The notes under the pieces were generated by a model. The model was not told the DNA's origin. It saw nothing but the letters and a program-made list of their open reading frames with translations, and searched no databases. 64,000 bases of DNA from Lingula anatina (Eukaryota; Brachiopoda; Lingulata; Lingulida; Lingulidae), in assembly GCF_001039355.2 (NCBI RefSeq), contig NW_019774848.1, forward strand, positions 124,001-188,000. Reading direction: 5' to 3'. Made by a program: the position numbers and the translations under genes. This document shows positions 49,820 through 62,100 of this stretch, piece after piece (position 1 is the stretch's first letter; each line of letters begins with the position of its first letter).

Positions 49820-50069
49820 GGGTGCTTTCCCAGAGATTTAGATCGATCTAAAAAGTAAGTTTTAGATCGACCTAACTCCCTGGGGGTTCACGCTAAATTG
49901 CAGTCAGCCGAGCGGGCACCATAGTTAATTACCCCCTTACAGCTTTTAGTAGGCGGGACAGACGCTTTAGCCAGCCAAGCTGACAGTAATCTAGTGAGAC
50001 TCCCCACAGGGTTAGATCGATCTATCCCCACAGGGATAGATCGATCTAAAAATCTATGGAAATGGGGTG
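49820..50069. mobile_element. MITE, PIF/Harbinger-like family, copy 4 (subfamily 2)
   Basis: 250 bp flanked by TAA (49817-49819 and 50070-50072). Shares GGGGGTTCACGCTAAATTGC, TAGTTAATTACCCCCTTAC and AGTAGGCGGGACAGAC with copy 3. The GATCGATCT motif is present several times, including a short internal repeat near the right end. Confidence 0.8.
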
Positions 50070-52013
50070 TAATACAAACACCTGCTGAAATTCTTACACT
50101 GAACAGTACACATGCTACTGTGCACTGGTTTGTATACACAAGTAGAACACGTCCTAATTTATTAACATGTGGCTGTTGGTGGATCATAACTGCTTCTTAA
50201 CTTTTTTGTTCAACACTTACATTGGTTCAAAAATAAAATCAAAAGCATGCATCGTCAATTTGAACAGATTAAGTATAACAGGTCATTTTTTCAGTGTAAA
50301 GAGTAAGAGAAAAATGACGCAACTATCTCTTTTTAACAAGTTGAGTTTATTAGATAATTCTCTGGACTTTGATGAAGTTACAGGGTTGGACCACTTGGGA
50401 GGATATCAATACATTTCTAAAGCATTAAAATATATTGGTGTGTCAAAGATAAAACAATTTTAACATCCATCTATCAAGGTATTTGGAAAATAAAGGATGA
50501 ATGACAATTATTTACATATTTCTGTCTACTGAAAATACAGACAAGCTGGGCAATATTGCTACCAGTACACAAAATTATCAGCCAGAAGTATCAGAAAGGC
50601 AAATAATTCAAGGCAGAAAAACCATTATGTTGTACAACGACAACAGCATATACCCCCTGTACATACTGCAAATAATGATATCAGAACCCTAGGTATTGGT
50701 GTGACGGTTTCATAGCAAACTGAAAGCTAAAACTGTTGTACTTCTACACTTACTGTGGCCAGACCACCCCCATGTTCACTGGTGCATTTTCAAGATGGAC
50801 CACACCTTTCTGTCACCTAAAGAGGATTAAAGCTAAAGAATTGCACTTTTTGTAGTATACATCTGATGTATGTATTGTTCAAGACGCATCTTAAGGTTTT
50901 GGAACCCCTTTTCTAGATGAAACAACTCATGATGCACATTTCTGTTCATTGCTTGTACATTTCATTTGCACAACAGTGGCTAAGTAAAATAAAATACTCA
51001 ATATTTGTGATGCAATTAATAAGTTTAAGTCACGAGTCTTTCTAGTTGTTTTTTTTATGCCAATGGCAAATATTTCTATATTGCAACACCCCATAACTCC
51101 ACTGATACCACTACAATTAATCTGAGATTCAAAGACACTAAAATAAATCTGAACAGTAATAATGATTGTTAAATGCAAACATGATCAAGGCCCTTAAGAT
51201 ACTTGGTTAGCTTAGTTTTTTTCTGTGAAAGAGAGCCCCTGATTACATTAAAAATGTACTCCGGCATATTTTCATATGACATGTTAACCTCAATAAATAT
51301 CTTACTTGCAGTATTTTAAGCAGATTATCAGTTTCAGAACAACGCTCTCCAGACACTCCAATAAAAACACAGCAACATGGAATGGGTGAAGACGGGGAAA
51401 CAGAAGTCATTTTTTTCCCATAAATACATACTCATGAAATGTAATTATTGAAGACTAAATATTACTACAGAAAATTATATAAATTCTTTTCTACATTTCA
51501 AGGAAGAATGTCTGTGGACTCTAACATTTCATACCTCCACTGACCAAAGATTTTTACTACTATATAAAATGGGTAAATGGAATCTTCCCGTGGAAATTGA
51601 GCCAATAATACACAATTTGTCAGAAATATTCACCTATTAAATGTTGAAATGATAAGCATATTAAATATGAACACAAATTTACACTCAAAGTTGCAACCAT
51701 ATAATCTTAATAACTAAACAATAATTTATCATCTCTAAAATATTCAGCTTTAACTATCTTTCAAAATCACTGACAAAGATCACTTGTGTTCAGATAAATG
51801 CATTAAAGCAACATTGTCCAAGGTAAGCAGTCAAGGAACAAGCTTCTAATTTTAAAAAGAAAAAAGTCAAATCATGTGTTTGTATCATATTTTCATAGTT
51901 TTTTCATTCTTCATAACTAACACATTTTCAATGCAAATTCTACTTATAACAGAAAACATTTGATTTGTTTGAACAAATGTCACCTTTCTGTGGCAAAAAT
52001 GTCTATTTTCTAG

Positions 52014-52249
52014 TCAACAGCAGCCATGCCTCTGTGACTGTTTGAAAGATACAAACTGCAATATCTGTGACAGATAACAACCAAGTATATACTTGTACTG
52101 GTATTTTCGGCAAGGAAGGTTACAAGTGGCACAGAAATCATTTGGTTTGCTACAAGTTGCATCATTTGTGCATTTTTCAGGGAAATTTCCTGTGAAGGTG
52201 TGGCATCTGTGCTGACAGGGAGTAAAGGACCCATCACAAATGAAACGCT
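52014..52249 (-). CDS. Candidate cysteine-rich terminal exon, unrecognised
   Basis: From a plausible acceptor (CTATCTAG, after a T-rich tract) the frame runs 78 codons to TGA. It contains CDGSFTPCQHRCHTFTGNF then EKCTNDATCSKPNDFCATC and NLPCRKYQYK, with two more cysteines at the very end (GCC). Eight cysteines within about 45 residues, spaced 6-3-10-5-6-2-3, suggest a disulfide-rich extracellular module. I cannot match it to EGF, Kazal, ShK or TIL. No upstream exon was found; it lies 0.7 kb downstream of the MINDY stop in the same orientation. It could be chance in a 3' UTR. Confidence 0.35.
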
Positions 52250-52935
52250 CTAGATAGTCAAATTATTGAAAAAAAATCTATTTAAAATGTTTAATTGTAG
52301 AGATGTTCTACTTTTAAACTGTGGTGATCGGATGAGAAGTAGCCACAATAACAGTATATAATTTCCTGGTGCTGACCATCAGATCTGATTTCTACACAAT
52401 GAAACAGTGTATCTTTATAATGGGTGCATGAAAATGGGCATTCAAACAGGGGTCTTCTAACTTAAATTTTTATATTTACGAGATTGCAAAAATCTCCCAA
52501 TTCTTAAATTAATTTTAATGTTCAGCAATAATAAATAATATCAAACATGAAATGAAGAAAACCATGTTGATGTAACAATCAATCTTCTAAAATGATGTTT
52601 TTTAGCACTTCATATAAATTCAACATGCCAAATACTTGGTGTGGGTGACCAAGTATCTAAACATCCTGCGCTTGTCCTAAGTCTATTACCAGAACAACAG
52701 TGCCATCTATCTGTGACTGGCAACACTTCACATTGCTGTAGGTGAGAACAACCATTGTACTCTTGTCTAAGGACAACAACTCTTTTTTTTAATAAGTAGC
52801 ACACCAGTGTCTTCATGCTTTCAATATTTGTTAAGAAATATCTCTGAGTAAGCTAACCATTTTCTTTCTTTTTTTATATTTTATTGCCTCATTTTTGGTC
52901 TTCTCCATATCACGTAACAGCTGGTTACCATATGC

Positions 52936-53855
52936 TTACAACAATATACACTGGAATAAAAAAAGGAAAAAATTACACAAGGAATTTTAATCAAAGAGCA
53001 AAAGGCTAAACATTTTCATTTTGTTTCTAGGTTGAATTGTTCCTAACTAAAAGATATCATTTCTAGAGTGTTGTGGAATTTTTCTATGTGTACAAAACAC
53101 CTATTATAAAAATGTAAGAAAAAGTCATTAAAAAAGATGGCAAGCCAACTAAGAATATGTCGGCTTTGCATAGCAAATGACCAAAAATTCTTACTTTATC
53201 ATCTTTCTTCTTATGTTCCGTATCATGCCTTTCCCGGTTAGCAGCCTCAAACTGGCGTTGTAGATGGAGCTGGTTTTGTTGCATCTGCTGCTGTCTTCGG
53301 GCATCTCGCCTCTGTTGGGATGAGTCTGCACGCCGGTTTTCTTCCTCTTGCAGCTGCATTGCCAGTTGAAGGCTACAACATTAACGGACAGACTTTTTTC
53401 AAATTAAGTCCACATTTAGAAGACTGAAATGTTAAATCAAATACCAGCACCCAGATGTGTTAACAGAAACTGTAACAGAAATATCGATATATTCACTGGG
53501 AGATGTAAATATTGGTTGGGGATGGGCTCAATTTCTTTCATAAAAATGCAAAAACTAGCACCAAAATCTGGAAGATTCTACAAAATCAATTTTTGCTCAA
53601 ACTCAATGGGCAGGATCCTCTCAGATTACTAAGTTATCCATCTCTTAAAACTGACAATATGTGATTGACCTTTGTCAAGTAATGCAGATCCTAGTCCACT
53701 GAGATTAAAAAAAGATTGAGGCATCATGTTGTAAACAGTTAGGGTTCATCAACAATTTGCAACAAATGTCTCTTTGCTTCACCTTAATGCGATTGAGATA
53801 TTTAGAGGAAATCAAATAGAAATTAATGTCAAATTATGGTCAATTCACCAACTGC

Positions 53856-53910
<55 letters not shown>

Positions 53911-55265
53911 AAATACACAATAAGTCTTAAATTGACCTTTTGACTGGTCAGCACAATTCTTGAATCATGTAAGATTCTAAAAACAAATAAAGCATCATAA
54001 AAAGAAAGCTAATAGAAGCCTCACTCGGTCTGCTCTGTAGATTCCTGTCCTGGCGACCATGTTGAGGCTGGAAGCTGGTCTGCCTGGTCTTGCTGTAGAG
54101 ATAATGCCACCAGGTAACTGAAATACACAGCACAGTCTACTTCAGTCACATATAACACCTGTGCCATGCCCTTGCTTGGGGGTGGGGGGGGTGGGGGTGG
54201 GGTGGGGGGGGGGGGGATAGGGGATGTGCAAACAAACTTGTTCATTCCCCATGCTATAAATTGAGGACCAAAAATCAGAAAACACATTTTCCAGTTATTC
54301 ACTTTCTACAGCACTATGTGTCTTACTGACTGATCATAAAATATCATTTATTCAGGGTTTAAGTACCACCAAAATTTCATTCAGAGTTACCTCCACACAG
54401 TTAATGGTCAAATGTATTTAAATGTAAGAGAGCACTTATCTTTCCTCTCTTGTCTCTACGGAGTTAACCTTAAATGCGGACATCAGATAAATAATATTTC
54501 TGATCAATAACTGTACTCTAGCGATTGCTTTTGAATGTCATTCTAATGTAATCCCTCTCTCTAACTTTCTGCCATGGTAATTAAATTGACTTTACAACAC
54601 CAGACCTGGCAACACATTCACAGCCAATTTACATGTTGTTCATCATCATGAAACAGAGTCACCAGTTGATCTGAACAAATGCACTCTGCTTTTAACTGAT
54701 AAATCAAACGGTAAATCAAAGTCTCCCTCACTTACTACTATTTGGAGAAACAAAACACATTGTCTGCCTTATATGTACATGTATATAGGGCAAGTCTGTA
54801 CAACAGAGAAAGTTCAGCCAATTACCACTAGAATGTGTTAACTGTTATCTGTAATATAGTTCATCAATTTTTGTAGAAATCATCAGATCCCAAGATCTGA
54901 GCGAGATATCACTGTACAAATTATCTTATGGTTAATGAGTCACAGAGCTTTACACAGCTCAGGAATTCAAATCTGCTGATGACAAAGATGCATGGCAGGG
55001 TTTACTAAATGACGTCAGGGGGGAATAATCAGGAAGAGAACCGACAGGAGTTCCAAACTTACTCATGGTCCACCTGGCTTTCTGGGTTTTCTGGGGATGC
55101 CTTGGCTGGCCCCTGTCCAGCTCCTTGGGTCATCTCCGCCTTCCTGTAGGTGACAAAGTTACAGTTGACAAAATGGCAGTCACCCTCAACGTTGGACAGC
55201 GTCTCCCACACCACATTGCTCTCTGTCAGGAAACCCTGGTCCGTTACCAAAACAAACAGCTCATT
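52936..55265 (-). CDS. MINDY1: MINDY1/2 (FAM63) ubiquitin hydrolase, C-terminal part only, 4 exons
   Basis: MINDY proteins are cysteine deubiquitinases that trim K48-linked chains. Exons seen: 55265-55063, 54117-54025, 53372-53195 and 52950-52936, joined in phase for 162 residues. They encode LVTDQGFLTESNVVWETLSN (end of the catalytic fold), an acidic/proline linker, the ubiquitin-binding helix HDYLVALSLQQDQ, DLQLAMQLQEEENRRAD, a long Gln/Arg-rich helix, and then a 15-nt last coding exon, TGT ATA TTG TTG TAA, giving CILL. Human MINDY1 also ends CILL (from memory) and MINDY2 ends in a similar CaaX box, so this is a prenylation-type end. The catalytic Cys/His exons are not found up to 64000; either a long intron separates them or they lie outside the window. 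Confidence 0.88.
53857..53913. repeat. AAAT microsatellite in MINDY intron
   Basis: About 14 tandem AAAT units. Confidence 0.97.
54178..54223 (+). repeat. G-rich tract with quadruplex potential
   Basis: 46 bp with six or more runs of G separated by single T or A, ending GGGGATAGGGG, in a MINDY intron. On the transcribed RNA (minus gene) it is C-rich, so a quadruplex would form in the non-template DNA strand's complement only. Confidence 0.75.
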
Positions 55266-56796
55266 CTGGAAGAATTCAAATGAACATAATTTTATTCCAC
55301 AAAAAGTGACATTTAAAAAAAAAATTTAACATAGATAACAAATAACTAGTTTGAAATGGCTCTTACAAAGAAATGTTCCTGAAGCACGGTAGATGATGAG
55401 TAATATTTCTCAAACAACATCCAAGGTATGACCGTGTCAAATAAGGACATGTACGTGTATGTCTGAAGACTTTGGTTTGAAAGCACATGTGGCCAATGAC
55501 AATATGCATTGTCAAGAAAATAAGAAGAGTAAGCGAGCTCAATGGATTGTCATAATGGGAAAATCCTCAAATATCCATCCAAAACTAAACAACATCCGAT
55601 TATTTCTAACTTGGATAAGGTAGACATCCAACAAAAGCCTCATAGGTATTTATCCAATCCTAGGATCTATTTACAGTCCATCAGTTATTCTGACACAAAG
55701 TGTATAAAATTGAGGATTTATCACCATTTTATTGGCACCTAGCTTATTGGTAGATTGTCTTGCCTTAATAAGTTAACAAGCTGAGACCAAATTTCCGGGA
55801 AATTTAACCTCATTGCAACGCTACTTGTAGCTTACAACTTTAGCCCTACAATAACAGCATTTATTGACAAAGAAAGGGGGGAAATAGCATAAAATGTTTG
55901 CAAAGAAACACAACAAAACACATTAAAAGGTCATGACTTCATTGTTTTTTCCTTTGCGCCATATTTTACTTGCATTTTAAATTATTCACACTTCTATGGC
56001 AAATTTTTTTCCTATTTTATGAAGAATATGACGTGACAAAATGCTTTTAAACAACTTGAGGTGCTAAGTTGGAAAAATATACATTTGAGTAGAACACAGT
56101 AGAATTGCTCTGAAGCCATAAACCACATACTAACCATTCTTGGTGGCTTCTGTGGCCATTTTAAAAATATCACAAAATCATGCTTTCCAAGAAATACATT
56201 TAAAAAAACATGACAGAAAAGTAGTTAATTTCAATGAATTACCAGACTCTAAAAAATATTAATTGTTACCATGAAAAAGCAGCAAATTCCCGTCCTTGCT
56301 TCAATTAGGAAATTGAGAAATATCATCATACAGTGCAATTGTAAGTATAACAGAGTTCAACTATAGTCTGAGTAAAAGGCAATGTAATTTTCAACTGAGG
56401 TATCTCTTTACTTAATTCCTAAGATCACAAATTTTTACAGGTCATTTAATAATTAAATGATAGCAACATCATCATCACCACCAGTCTGAATAAACTATTC
56501 ACCCAGAACCATAAAGAGTTCTGCCATAAATTCATAAAAACAATAAAAAAATACTCATCTTTACCAACCATTGCCTGACCCGGCCAGTCTAACAAAGGTT
56601 TCTTTTACAATTGTAGCAGGCAAGAAGAGGAAGCAGTGTATAAATGTCAACATATACCAGATATTGCATTTGCCAATCAGAAATACAGTTTTTAAAGCAA
56701 GCCAATTATTTGCAACAGAAAGAAAAAACTTAATTAGCCATAGGTAAAACCTTGCTCCTGTGACATTTCCAAAACCCCTGGCAGGGATTTCATGGC

Positions 56797-56799
<3 letters not shown>

Positions 56800-56844
<45 letters not shown>
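56800..56844 (+). repeat. 45-bp A homopolymer
   Basis: Uninterrupted A run; length may be inexact in the assembly. Confidence 0.95.
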
Positions 56845-56847
<3 letters not shown>

Positions 56848-56903
56848 AGGCATGCCAAAGGTGACTACTACATAACCCCTGCACACAACTTTCCAATTAT
56901 CTA

Positions 56904-57041
56904 ATATTTCACATTGCTGAGGATTTGATCCATCATAATATCTAGCATATACACATCTGGCCGAGTGTACTGACGCTGCAAACTGGTGTACTTCTGAATC
57001 TTCCTATCAAACCTTGTAAAAAAAGATTGTCTTTCCAGCTA
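56904..57041 (-). CDS. Possible terminal exon, unrecognised
   Basis: After a GCACAGATAG acceptor-like site the minus strand is open for 45 codons to TAG, with a coding-like composition including FDRKIQKYTSLQRQYTRPD and VYMLDIMMDQILSNVKY. No family recognised. If real it would end a gene between MINDY exons and its upstream part, which is awkward; chance or a pseudo-exon is possible. Confidence 0.2.
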
Positions 57042-57700
57042 TCTGTGCTTAACAGGAAAAAGACATGGCAACCGCGCACTGAAATCACACAATTTGGCAG
57101 ATCAAAGGTAATTCCATTATTTCCTTTTCATTGTGATTATAAAGCTTTTGTTCTAACTATATGCCATTTTTTCATAACTTCCATTTCTTGTAATAGTATT
57201 TTTCTTTAAAGGCATCATCTGCCTTGAAACCAAGACAACGGGCAGACTAATACAAGCTTAATGCTGTGATATTCAAAGCAGAAAATGTGATACAAAAGAA
57301 AGCTGTAAAAGAGATTACAAACTGAATATGTAAAATATAGTCACTACCGTGGCAAACATTGAAGCAGAAATCAGTTATTTATGAGAAAATAATAATGTGC
57401 AACAACCGTTTGTACTACTACTACTTATAAATCCTAGCTACAATTATCTTGAAAATGAGCCACTTTTAAAGTGTTTACTCAAACAGAATCACATTGGGAT
57501 TACACTTCAAGTCATCACTCAATTCTTAACCTTTAAATTAATAATTAGGGAATATCATAGAAAAATTTAATCCCCCCCAAATAACCAACCACAATTATTG
57601 AGGGAATTTTGCATTTCCCAGGTCAGATGTCAGTGAATATCTGCGGGGAATTATTGTTCTAAACTCAACACCGTACCACCACTAACACCCCTACCTGTAA

Positions 57701-58010
57701 ATGTCATACAGCCGCCATGGCCTGACGAGGTGATGCGGAGAAAGTGATTTATTTTTCTTATTAGCTTTTACCTCGTTTACGTCAGTACGTCAGTAGACAC
57801 ACCCTATTTGCGTATCATTGGACAATATCTACATAGAAGGAGGACTTATTTTTATTTGAAACTGAGTGAAAATATCAGCAGACGACATATAAGCTGAATC
57901 TGACTCTTCAGAGTACAGTATACCTGAGAGGAAGACCAGGAGGCACAGTGTAATATTACCTGATACACCGTGATACCGACACACACTCTCCGAGGTAATT
58001 ATAACATTTT
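57701..58010 (+). promoter_or_regulatory. Possible promoter with tandem CRE-like sites
   Basis: TTACGTCAGTACGTCAG at about 57777-57793 contains two CREB/ATF-type ACGTCA cores, followed by a stretch ending CTCTCCGAG/GTAATTATA that could be a 5' UTR exon with donor on the plus strand. No following coding exon was identified. Confidence 0.25.
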
Positions 58011-58453
58011 TTTATCATCATCTACGCTGTCAGAAAGTAATTAAATGGCGAAGAATTACTGTGAATTTTTTGTATATTAAAATAATAGGTAAAAATGAAA
58101 AGAAGCAATCAGTAGTGGTATTCAAGGCATGGGATAATTTTCTCATGTTCTTATATTAAGTATCAGCTGAAGCAGTTAACTGTGTGTAGATTTGGTTCAC
58201 TAACTAGGCACCAGACCCCATGCATATTTACTGTATACATGGTTTGGAAGCCTCCAATTTCTCACAGAAAATTATTCACAAGAAAGTGAGAGACTGAGTG
58301 AGAGAGTAATGTCAGCTGAAAGTAGACTGTTATACTGTTCCACCATGGGAAAAGATTACTAACTGAAATGATGGGATAAAGGACAGGCTCAGGACATAAA
58401 TATCTTCTCACTGGCGAAAAACCACACATGAAGTCTGTTAATACAACATCTAA

Positions 58454-58668
58454 GGCTCTATTCCCATAGATTTTAGATCGATCTATCCCCGCGGGGAGTC
58501 TCACTAGATTACTTTCAGATAATCCGACTTAAATGTCCGTCCCACCTACTACAAGCTGTAAGAGGGTAATTAACTTTCGTGTCCGCCTGGCTGACAGCTA
58601 TTTAGCGTGAACCCCCAGGGAGTTAGGTCGATCTAAAGTAGGTCGATCTAAACTATGGAAATGGGGTG
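58454..58668. mobile_element. MITE, PIF/Harbinger-like family, copy 5 (subfamily 2, reverse orientation)
   Basis: 215 bp flanked by TAA (58451-58453 and 58669-58671), in the opposite orientation to copies 3 and 4, with the same internal blocks and GATCGATC motifs near both ends. Confidence 0.8.
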
Positions 58669-61590
58669 TAAGACTTTAAAACAATGCATGCACCTGACAC
58701 ACACATCAGAAGACAGTTGAAGTAAAAAGCAAGTATTGGCAGTGGGCCTTTCACCTCTAAACAAATTTCTCCTGAGGTGCAAATCATCACTGCTTTGCCG
58801 CATTCAACGTAGAGAGCTTGCAGTACACAAATACAATAATATGCTGGTAGGGGCACAGTTGATTTGGAGTTGTTTTTCATCTTGTACATCCAACTTTGTT
58901 GATTCCCTATTTAAAACCGTCAATGAAGCTTGCCTGGGAAGATATCTGTGATAAAAAAACATAGCCTTGTGTAGTAACAATGTTAGCGGGTGTAAATAGG
59001 CCATGAAGTAAATTGGTAGAAATGGGTTACCTGGAGTGAAGTGCTACCTTGCCAGCATGTTATGGTAGTCTATAAAGGCAAATCGCTAGTAAAGGCCATT
59101 AGCTGACATAATGTACAAGCCTACTTTAGGCCTAACTTTACCATAGCTGCGTGTACTTCATCATCTGACATGATAGCGATGCTAAATCTCTTCCTGATAC
59201 AAATTAAGTGTTTGAATAATCACACAATCATCAGTCAATTACTTGGAATCAGTCGACCATTCTCAGGCGTACAGCATGCAGAAATGAAATCCCCAGATAA
59301 AATATTATGGCCATGCAGATAAAATATTACGACCAGATGAAATATGATGGCAAGATTCATCTCTTTTAGCACTGCAATACCTAAGTACAAAACAAGATGC
59401 TGAGAAATACTTCATCAAAGAGGTAATAACACTATAAATATTCAGTTGTGAATTCTACATCAATATCAACAAATTGTTTTAAAAAATATGGTAGGGCTTG
59501 CATGGCAAATACGTCATGTTTGAAGACAGAAACTTATATTAAAAGTATTACCTCCCAAATTTCGCCAAGAGCACAGTTGATAAATAAGAAACATGACAGA
59601 AGTGAAAACACACTCACCTATCACTAGCTTGACTCATGAAACTTAGTCAATATTTTTTAAAAAACTTTTTAAACAAGAATTGGCTGAATCTCTACTTTTT
59701 TTACACTTGATATGTGATGACACAGGAAACTTTTTAAGTGCTGTAGAAAAAAACAAAAAAAAACAGACATTTGAAAATGACAAAAGTGAAATATCTTCCT
59801 GGCTATCTTGTACCAAAGGCTGCATTTAGAACAGTGGACTAACTAGTCCGTGGGCCAAATATTGCGACCGAGTAAAAAGCTTGCTGTCTAATCTGCTAAT
59901 ATACACTAAATAGATTCCCCGTGGGGAAGTATTCCAGAAGGTTGGCCATATTTGACCCTCAGACTAGTTAGTCTGCTGTTCTAAATGTGGCCAAAGTGTC
60001 TACAAAAACTGGTACTGTCACATCATTGACTTGTTATAAAACAGAAGGAAGTAAAAAAAATAAAACAACATCTTATTGCAGAAAGAATCAGATACTATTT
60101 AACAGCAAATTAGCTAACTGATATCCATTTGATTCCTTTGATTAAGGATGGATTTCAAATCTGTGGAAAAACAACCTGAAAATATTGGTGAATCAATATT
60201 CACAGTAGTGATGATAATTAAAGTAGATTTACTCAGATGCACTAAGAAAGATCTCAATAATATAAATACATGTAGCAGAGTAAGTCTTATTTTTATGATA
60301 GGTCTATACTACTGTCATTATCTGAGTTTCATTAAAGCTGAATTACTCCAAAATTAAAATTCTGTTTTGGAGAAATTGGTTCAAGGAAAGGGAAATTTAT
60401 TTAAAAGAAAAGCAATAAATGAATCCCCACTTGGGAAGTATGACGTCAGCCGCTGGTAACTTTAATAAATTTTTTAACGAATGTGTTCTAATCTACATTC
60501 TTTCTTTATTCCTAAGAAGACATTTTATCTCCAAGTCTCAACAGTATTACATTCATCACAAAACTAAATTCTGCAGAATTATTCAAAAATGTTATCAATT
60601 TGTGTTAAACTTATTAATTAGTGTGCAAAGACACATTGTATTTTTTGCATTTTTTGCCTTTATGAAAGAAATAAATGTATTAACGTAAGTAGTAATTTGT
60701 CCAAGCACTAGGTTAAGTAAATAAAAAACTCAGGTGAGACTAAAGCCCTACACTAGTTCTCACTTTATGTTTCAAAAGACAAGTTTTATAATCTGGGACC
60801 TCAGGGGCCACACAATAACCACACACTTCCATAAGGGAAAATTGATACAGGGGGTGAGGATAACTAATTACCCCAATTACAGTAACATTTTCAAATTGAG
60901 TTAGTATTGCATACCACATCCACCAGAAATAATAATGATAAAAAAAAAAAAATAGATAAATAAGCTGGCATTAGAATGAAAAACACAGAGACAGCTTTAG
61001 CTAAATAGGGGAGTTATGATATTACATTTTCTTGTAAATATCCTGATTTTACATCTACCAAAGCTATATTGCAAATTACATGTTATTATTACCCTTCCTT
61101 CAAAACTAAGGATCTTATTTCTATTTTCTTATTTCTAATTCACCTCATTTGCATGTGAGTAACAGTGTAATCCCCATGGCAACCATTGCGTACAATGTGA
61201 TCTGGGGCTTCCCTACATGTGGGTAGTAAAACGTGTCTATCTATGAAAGTGATCTTAGTCTACAAACCCCAGAGGAGCAACCTCTGCTACTGTCATTGTA
61301 TGCATATGAAGTAGAACATGGAATATAATCAAGTGTCCCTGACTGAAGTCATAATTTTTTTTTTTGCCAAGATGGTTGTCAGAGAACATGGGGCGGCATT
61401 ACTTATTTATAGCCCCAGCCCAGCCTGTGCAGCATTTTGGGCCCTGGGTAAGTTCTATTTACTTATGCAGGGTTTAAACTTTTAATTCTCACATTTCAAT
61501 TTCCAAATGTTATTTACCTTTGCACCAAGAGCTTCTCTAAGGGGAGGGTAATCAGCACCTGCCACTGAACTCTGGCACAGACAGGTGTCC
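58669..61590. other. No recognisable gene
   Basis: AT-rich sequence with small unrelated open frames. A minus-strand stretch at 61519-61562 (DYPPLREALGAK then a GTAAAT donor) looks exon-like but cannot be assigned. Confidence 0.4.
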
Positions 61591-62100
61591 TGACCAGTTC
61601 ACACCTGAACTCATTTAAACCGTTTGCAGTGTCAGAATGTTGCCAACTGACCAATTCACACCTGAACTCATTAAAACCGATTATGTAGTCAGAGATATCA
61701 TCAACTGACCAGTTCATACCTGAACTCATTAAAACCGATTACAGTCAGAATGTCACCAACTGACCAATTCAAACCTGAACTCATTTAAACCGATTATGTA
61801 GTCAGAGATGTCATCAACTGACCAGTTCATACCTGAACTTATTAAAACCGATTACAGTCAAAATGTCACCAACTGACCAATTCAAACCTGAACTCATTTT
61901 AACGTAGTCAGAGATGTCACCAACTGACCAGTTCATACCTGAACTCATTAAAACCGATTACAGTCAGAATGCCACCAACTGACCAGTTCACACCTGAACT
62001 CATTAAAACCGATTATAGTGTCAGAGATGTCACCAACTGATCAGTTCACACCTGTACTCATTAAAACCGATTACAGAGTCAGAGATGACACCAAATGACT
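61591..62100. repeat. Minisatellite, about 55-58 bp unit, about 9 copies
   Basis: Units contain CTGACCAGTTCACACCTGAA followed by CTCATTAAAACCGATTACAG and a variable TCAGA-ATGTCACCAA end. Two unit types (with ACAGTCAGAATG or ATGTAGTCAGAGATG) largely alternate, so the higher-order period is about 113 bp. Confidence 0.9.

Larger units (their letters stand above)
48843..52013. other. Flank between EF-hand gene and minus-strand genes
   Basis: 3' UTR of the EF-hand gene, a short hAT-like element, the fourth PIF/Harbinger-like MITE, and a TTTGCAGCAA-rich imperfect repeat at about 49500-49650. No gene recognised. Confidence 0.5.
55266..57700. other. Upstream of last-seen MINDY exon, no firm gene
   Basis: Presumed intron of MINDY. 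Contains a 45-A homopolymer (56800-56844) and the possible exon at 56904-57041. No catalytic-domain MINDY exon could be found. Confidence 0.45.

Noticed and set aside
52610-52816. Minus-strand 68-codon frame with five cysteines downstream of MINDY
   Set aside because: Probably MINDY 3' UTR; cysteine pattern irregular and no acceptor that links it to the exon at 52014-52249.
61519-61562. Minus-strand mini exon reading DYPPLREALGAK before a donor
   Set aside because: Looks coding but is only about 14 codons and fits none of the neighbouring genes, including MINDY; not claimed.
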